From: Salinirussus sp.
Lineage (GTDB): Archaea > Halobacteriota > Halobacteria > Halobacteriales > Haloarculaceae
Reading direction: 5' to 3'
DNA: 9,459 nucleotides
NCBI GenBank assembly: GCA_028275005.1
Contig: JAQCNN010000045.1
Location: 1 to 9,459 of the forward strand
This document shows, piece after piece, positions 6,991-9,459 of the stretch. A model generated the notes under the pieces. That model ran no database searches and was not told where the DNA came from. It worked only from the letters and a program-made list of their open reading frames with translations. How positions within the stretch are numbered: position 1 is the first letter of the stretch; every line of letters starts with the position of its first letter. A program made the position numbers and the translations under genes.

Positions 6991-7000
6991 CGAAAAACCC
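6991..7000 (-). promoter_or_regulatory. Candidate promoter of the rpa1 operon
   Basis: The minus strand reads GGGTTTTTCG, with the T-run at 6997-6993, 27-31 bases before the rpa1 ATG. This fits a TATA-like element for a leaderless transcript. It is the only AT-rich patch at the correct distance in this half of the divergent region. Confidence 0.5.
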
Positions 7001-7048
7001 TCCCCCAGGCCGTCAGCGCGCGGACAGCAGCCGCGGCGACCCCGAGGG

Positions 7049-7054
7049 TATAAG
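7049..7054 (+). promoter_or_regulatory. TATA box for the DsbA-like/trm56 transcript
   Basis: TATAAG within GGGTATAAGCC starts 29 bases before the ATG at 7078, ideal for a leaderless haloarchaeal mRNA beginning at or just before the start codon. It lies back to back with the rpa1 promoter in the 111-base divergent region 6967-7077. Confidence 0.75.
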
Positions 7055-7077
7055 CCGGCCCGGATCCGAACGCCGAC

Positions 7078-7782
7078 ATGCGCAATGCGCCCACCCGCCG
7101 GCGGGTCCTCGCCGCGCTCGGGGCTACGGGAGCCGCCGGTCTCGCCGGCTGTGCCGGGGGGTCCACGTCGACGGCCGACAGTCAGGGCGGCGGTGAGGAC
7201 GGAGACACAGACGGCAACGGGGCCGGCGACAGCCCCACGGCCCAGCCCCAGCTCCCGCCGCCGGTCGGCGGCGACCCGGAGGCGGACGTGACGCTGGCCG
7301 TCTACGAGGACTTTGCCTGCCCTCACTGCCAGGCGTACAACGCAACCGGCTACCCCGAGCTGGCCGAGGCGCTCGTCGACCCGGGCCGGGTCCGCTACGA
7401 GCACCGTGACCTCCCGATCCCGGTGCTCGACCCCGAGTCCTTCGAGGCCGCAAATGCCGCACGCGCGGCCCAGGACCGCCACGGCGACGAGGCCTTCTGG
7501 ACGTACGCCGACGCGCTCTTTTCGAACCAGGACGCGCTCGGCTCGGAGACACCGGGGCTGTACGCTACCTTGGCCGCCGACCTCGGATACGAGGGGGAGC
7601 CGGTCCGGGCGGACGCCGTCGACCAGGTCTACGCCGACACCGTTGCGAGTGACCGCCAGCACGGGGTCGATGCGGGTATCGAGGGGACGCCGGGCTTCGT
7701 CGTCGACGGCGAGGTGGTGACCAGCGGCTTCGGTGACGCAACTGTCGAGACTGTCCGGGCTGCCGTCGAGGAGCGGCTCTGA
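7078..7782 (+). CDS. Tat-exported DsbA-like thioredoxin-fold lipoprotein
   Basis: The protein has 234 residues. The N-terminus TRRRVLAALGATGAAGLAGC combines a twin-arginine motif (R7-R8) with a lipobox LAGC (lipidated Cys at 25), so export by Tat and anchoring to the outer face of the membrane are expected. A low-complexity G/D/S/T/P tether covers about 26-65. The thioredoxin-fold domain follows: YEDFACPHC gives a CxxC active site (C81-P-H-C84), and GTPGFVVDG supplies the cis-proline at P205. The CPHC pair and the helical insertion between the two motifs place it in the DsbA family rather than with thioredoxin. The likely role is oxidation or isomerisation of disulfides in exported proteins; direction and substrates are unknown. 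The start is supported by the signal peptide and a TATAA 25-29 bases upstream. The stop overlaps trm56 by one base. Confidence 0.9.
   Translation: MRNAPTRRRVLAALGATGAAGLAGCAGGSTSTADSQGGGEDGDTDGNGAGDSPTAQPQLPPPVGGDPEADVTLAVYEDFACPHCQAYNATGYPELAEALVDPGRVRYEHRDLPIPVLDPESFEAANAARAAQDRHGDEAFWTYADALFSNQDALGSETPGLYATLAADLGYEGEPVRADAVDQVYADTVASDRQHGVDAGIEGTPGFVVDGEVVTSGFGDATVETVRAAVEERL
7768..7773 (+). promoter_or_regulatory. Shine-Dalgarno for trm56
   Basis: GAGGAG lies within the last codons of the DsbA-like gene, eight bases before the ATG at 7782. It supports that start for trm56 and implies translational coupling across the TGATG junction. Confidence 0.5.
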
Positions 7783-8318
7783 TGCGGGGGTCACCGGAGG
7801 TCGCCGTGTTACGGCTGGGCCACCGGCCGGGCCGGGACGAGCGGATGACCACTCACGTCGGCCTGACGGCACGGGCGCTGGGGGCCGACCGGGCTATCCT
7901 CGCGAACGAGGGGGCCAGCCGCGCCGACACGATAGCTGATATCACCGACCGCTTCGGTGGCCCGTTCACCGCCGAGACCACCGGGGCGCCGACGGAGCTG
8001 CTCGCGGACTGGGACGGGACAGTGGTCCACCTCACGATGTACGGCCTGCCGGTCCAGGAGGAGTTACCGGCGGTCCGTGAGGCCCACCGCTCCGGGCCGT
8101 TGCTCGTGGTTGTCGGCGCCGAGAAGGTCCCCTGGGACGTCTACGAGGCCGCCGACTGGAACCTGGCGGTGACGAACCAGCCCCACTCGGAGGTGGCGTC
8201 GCTTGCGGTCTTTCTCGACCGGCTGTTCGAGGGCGCGGAGTTAGACCGGGAGTGGGAGGCAGCCGACCGCGAGGTGCTCCCGCAGGCGGAGGGAAAGCGC
8301 GTCGAGGACAGGGGGTAG
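7782..8318 (+). CDS. trm56: tRNA (cytidine(56)-2'-O)-methyltransferase, aTrm56
   Basis: The product has 178 residues, normal for the archaeal family. It catalyses S-adenosylmethionine-dependent 2'-O-methylation of C56 in the T-loop of tRNAs, done in most other archaea by the same enzyme, and acts in the cytoplasm as a SPOUT (trefoil-knot) dimer. Family signatures are VAVLRLGHRPGRDERMTTHV near the N-terminus (residues 7-26), and the knot region at 107-146: LLVVVGAEKVPWDVY, then NLAVTNQPHSEVASLAVFLDRL. The ATG at 7782 has a good Shine-Dalgarno and adds a few residues before the conserved VAVLRLG; no closer ATG precedes that motif. The ATG overlaps the stop of the DsbA-like gene (TGATG), so the two are probably one transcript although their functions are unrelated. 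The C-terminus ends soon after the knot helix with a short acidic tail. Confidence 0.94.
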   Translation: MRGSPEVAVLRLGHRPGRDERMTTHVGLTARALGADRAILANEGASRADTIADITDRFGGPFTAETTGAPTELLADWDGTVVHLTMYGLPVQEELPAVREAHRSGPLLVVVGAEKVPWDVYEAADWNLAVTNQPHSEVASLAVFLDRLFEGAELDREWEAADREVLPQAEGKRVEDRG

Positions 8319-8342
8319 CGAGCCAGTCCTGCGGCTGTGGGC

Positions 8343-8355
8343 CTGCCCGGGGCAG
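8343..8355. repeat. Short palindrome upstream of the tfe promoter
   Basis: CTGCCCGGGGCAG is a 6-bp inverted repeat with one central base. It ends 17 bases before the T-rich box of tfe and lies 24 bases after the trm56 stop. It could be a regulator site or a 3' hairpin of the trm56 transcript. It is short and GC-rich, so chance is possible. Confidence 0.3.
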
Positions 8356-8370
8356 TCGGGGTGACCCGAT

Positions 8371-8380
8371 GGTTTTAACA
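8371..8380 (+). promoter_or_regulatory. TATA box for tfe
   Basis: GGTTTTAACA, with the TTTTAA core at 8373-8378, is 27-32 bases before the tfe ATG at 8405. It is the only AT-rich element in the 86-base gap after trm56 and implies that tfe starts its own transcript with little or no leader. Confidence 0.65.
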
Positions 8381-8404
8381 GCGTCACAGCCTGATACGAC
8401 AGTA

Positions 8405-8938
8405 ATGGCTTTTGAGGGACTCCTCGAGGACCCCGTGATACAGAAGTATCTCCACGAACTAGTCGGTCCGAAGGGGATGCCGGTCGCGGCGGCCCCGCCG
8501 GACGGCGAGGTGACCGACGAGGAACTCGCCGAGGAGTTGGGCCTGGAGCTCAACGACGTGCGCCGGGCGCTGTTTATTCTCTACGAGAACGACCTGGCGA
8601 GCTACCGACGGCTGCGCGACGAGGACTCCGGCTGGCTGACCTACCTCTGGACCTTTCAGTACGGCGACATCCCCGAGCAGCTCGAGGAGGAGATGGAGCG
8701 GCTGCTGGCCGGGCTCCAGGAGCGCCGGCAGTACGAACTCGACCACGAGTTCTACCTCTGTGAGACCGACGGGCTCCGCTTCGAGTTCGGCGAGGCGATG
8801 GACTTTGGCTTCGAGTGTCCCCAGTGTGGTGGCGAACTCGACGCCCTGGAAAACACCCGTCTGGTGGAGTCGATGGACGAACGGATCGAAACACTCAGCG
8901 ACGAACTCAACACCGACCCCGCCGACGCCGAGGTCTGA
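8405..8938 (+). CDS. tfe: Transcription factor E (TFE alpha, TFIIE-alpha homologue)
   Basis: This 177-residue protein is a close match to haloarchaeal TFE. The N-terminal winged helix spans about 1-95 (LLEDPVIQKYLHELVGPKGM, VRRALFILYENDLASYRR, GWLTYLWTFQY), a coiled-coil linker about 90-112, and a zinc-ribbon region about 113-150. TFE joins the archaeal pre-initiation complex, binds the RNA polymerase clamp and stalk, and aids promoter opening. The ribbon here has C138-x2-C141, but the first half reads C119-E-T-D122, with Asp where the second Cys of a classical CxxC would be. The base calls are TGT GAG ACC GAC, so this is in the sequence and not a translation slip. The C-terminal tail is acidic. 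The ATG at 8405 fits the promoter spacing; a longer in-frame extension reaching into the promoter is rejected. The stop is directly followed by the next ATG. Confidence 0.95.
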   Translation: MAFEGLLEDPVIQKYLHELVGPKGMPVAAAPPDGEVTDEELAEELGLELNDVRRALFILYENDLASYRRLRDEDSGWLTYLWTFQYGDIPEQLEEEMERLLAGLQERRQYELDHEFYLCETDGLRFEFGEAMDFGFECPQCGGELDALENTRLVESMDERIETLSDELNTDPADAEV

Positions 8939-9459
8939 ATGGTCGTACTCGCAACGAAGTGTTACGTCGACGGCGAGGCCCGCGAACGGGCGCTCGACGG
9001 GCTGACCGCGATGGTCGGCGACGATGTCGGTGACTTAGACGTCGAGTACGACGTCGGTGTCCGCGAGGACGACTTCCCGGCGGTGACCGTCGAGGGGGCC
9101 GACGCCGTCGTTGCCCGGAACCTCCTCCGCGAACGGTGGGGGGAGATCACCCCGCACCTGGAACCCGGCGAGACCGCCATCGGGACGCTCGAATCCTGGG
9201 ACGACGACGGGGTCGTACTCGATGCTGGCCGTGAGGTCAGGGTCCCCGCCGACGAACTCGGCCTCGGTCGGGGGTCACCCACGCAGGTCCGCAAGCGATT
9301 CGGCCTCGTCCAGCACCTGCCGTTGCGTTTTGTCCCCGGTGACCCGCCGCGGCTGGCCGAGGAGGAACAGGACCGGCTCTACGGGTGGACCCGCGGGACC
9401 GGGCGGGTCAACGTCAACAGCGCGACCCGTGCGGAGATACGGGCGACGGTCAACCGGGC
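8939..9459 (+). CDS. DUF2110 family protein (3' end outside window)
   Basis: The ATG directly follows the tfe stop (TGAATG) and has a GAGGT (8930-8934) just upstream, so it is probably co-translated with tfe. 173 codons are visible and the frame stays open to the window end. The sequence MVVLATKCYVDGEARERAL, then VARNLLRERWGEITPHLEPG, then GLVQHLPLRFVPGDPPRLAE resembles the haloarchaeal DUF2110 proteins, whose function is unknown. Residues about 78-106 (GTLESWDDDGVVLDAGREV) have the pattern of an S1/OB-like strand set; this is inference. Residues 155-172 (GRVNVNSATRAEIRATVN) look like an HhH half-motif of the ComEA 'VNxNxAxxxEL' kind. No transmembrane segment or signal peptide is visible, so the protein should be cytoplasmic. 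Together with the tfe neighbourhood, a role in transcription or nucleic-acid binding is possible but unproven. Confidence 0.8.
   Translation, partial: MVVLATKCYVDGEARERALDGLTAMVGDDVGDLDVEYDVGVREDDFPAVTVEGADAVVARNLLRERWGEITPHLEPGETAIGTLESWDDDGVVLDAGREVRVPADELGLGRGSPTQVRKRFGLVQHLPLRFVPGDPPRLAEEEQDRLYGWTRGTGRVNVNSATRAEIRATVNR

Noticed and set aside
5590..7053. Long open frame on the plus strand opposite rpa1 and the start of rpap1
   Set aside because: It is a GC-bias shadow. Its translation is rich in R, G, L, V and D with no family pattern, and it mirrors the codon positions of the well-recognised minus-strand genes.
6967..7872. N-terminal extension of rpa1 into the divergent DsbA-like gene
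   Set aside because: It crosses both promoters and runs antisense to a gene with clear Tat, lipobox and CPHC signatures; family homology begins at the ATG at 6966.
8252..8404. Upstream in-frame start for tfe
   Set aside because: It would overlap trm56 and include the tfe TATA region; the conserved TFE N-terminus starts with MAFE at 8405.
1..9459. Mobile elements, CRISPR arrays, tRNA/rRNA genes, toxin-antitoxin or defence genes
   Set aside because: No terminal inverted repeats with transposase, no regularly spaced direct repeats, no tRNA-like cloverleaf and no recognisable defence-gene domain were seen. The window reads as core chromosome.

Overview
The window is a gene-dense piece of a haloarchaeal (Halobacteria) chromosome. 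The support is high GC content by eye, strongly acidic proteins, archaeal TATA-type promoters about 25-30 bases before start codons with little or no leader, and a gene set (three-OB-fold RPA1, RPA-associated protein, aTrm56, TFE, archaeal Lhr) that is archaeal, with several forms typical of haloarchaea. I see no insertion sequence, integrase, tRNA, rRNA or CRISPR array. The seven complete genes look intact; the first and last genes run off the window.

Minus-strand half (1-6966): all five genes point left and concern DNA maintenance. In transcription order they are rpa1 (5698-6966), rpap1 (4106-5701, ATGA overlap), a calcineurin-like phosphoesterase usually called Rpe in this setting (3354-4106, TGATG overlap), the Lhr-type superfamily 2 helicase (434-3313, 40 bases downstream of rpe), and, after a 107-base gap with its own candidate promoter, the start of a MutS2/MutS5-like protein (1-326, partial). 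The first three genes are translationally coupled. lhr is either the last gene of the operon or also served by an internal promoter.

The divergent intergenic region (6967-7077) carries back-to-back promoters: a T-rich box for rpa1 and a clear TATAA for the plus-strand genes.

Plus-strand half (7078-9459): a Tat-exported DsbA-like thioredoxin-fold lipoprotein (7078-7782) overlaps by one base the tRNA cytidine-56 2'-O-methyltransferase gene trm56 (7782-8318). After an 86-base promoter region come transcription factor E (tfe, 8405-8938) and, with no spacer, a DUF2110-family gene (8939-end, partial).

Most of the window is core haloarchaeal genome. The points most worth a second look are the RPA-RPAP-phosphoesterase-Lhr module as a candidate single-strand DNA processing system, the winged-helix-like tail at the end of a long acidic tether in RPAP1, a TFE zinc ribbon with one expected cysteine replaced by aspartate, and the tight TFE-DUF2110 pairing.
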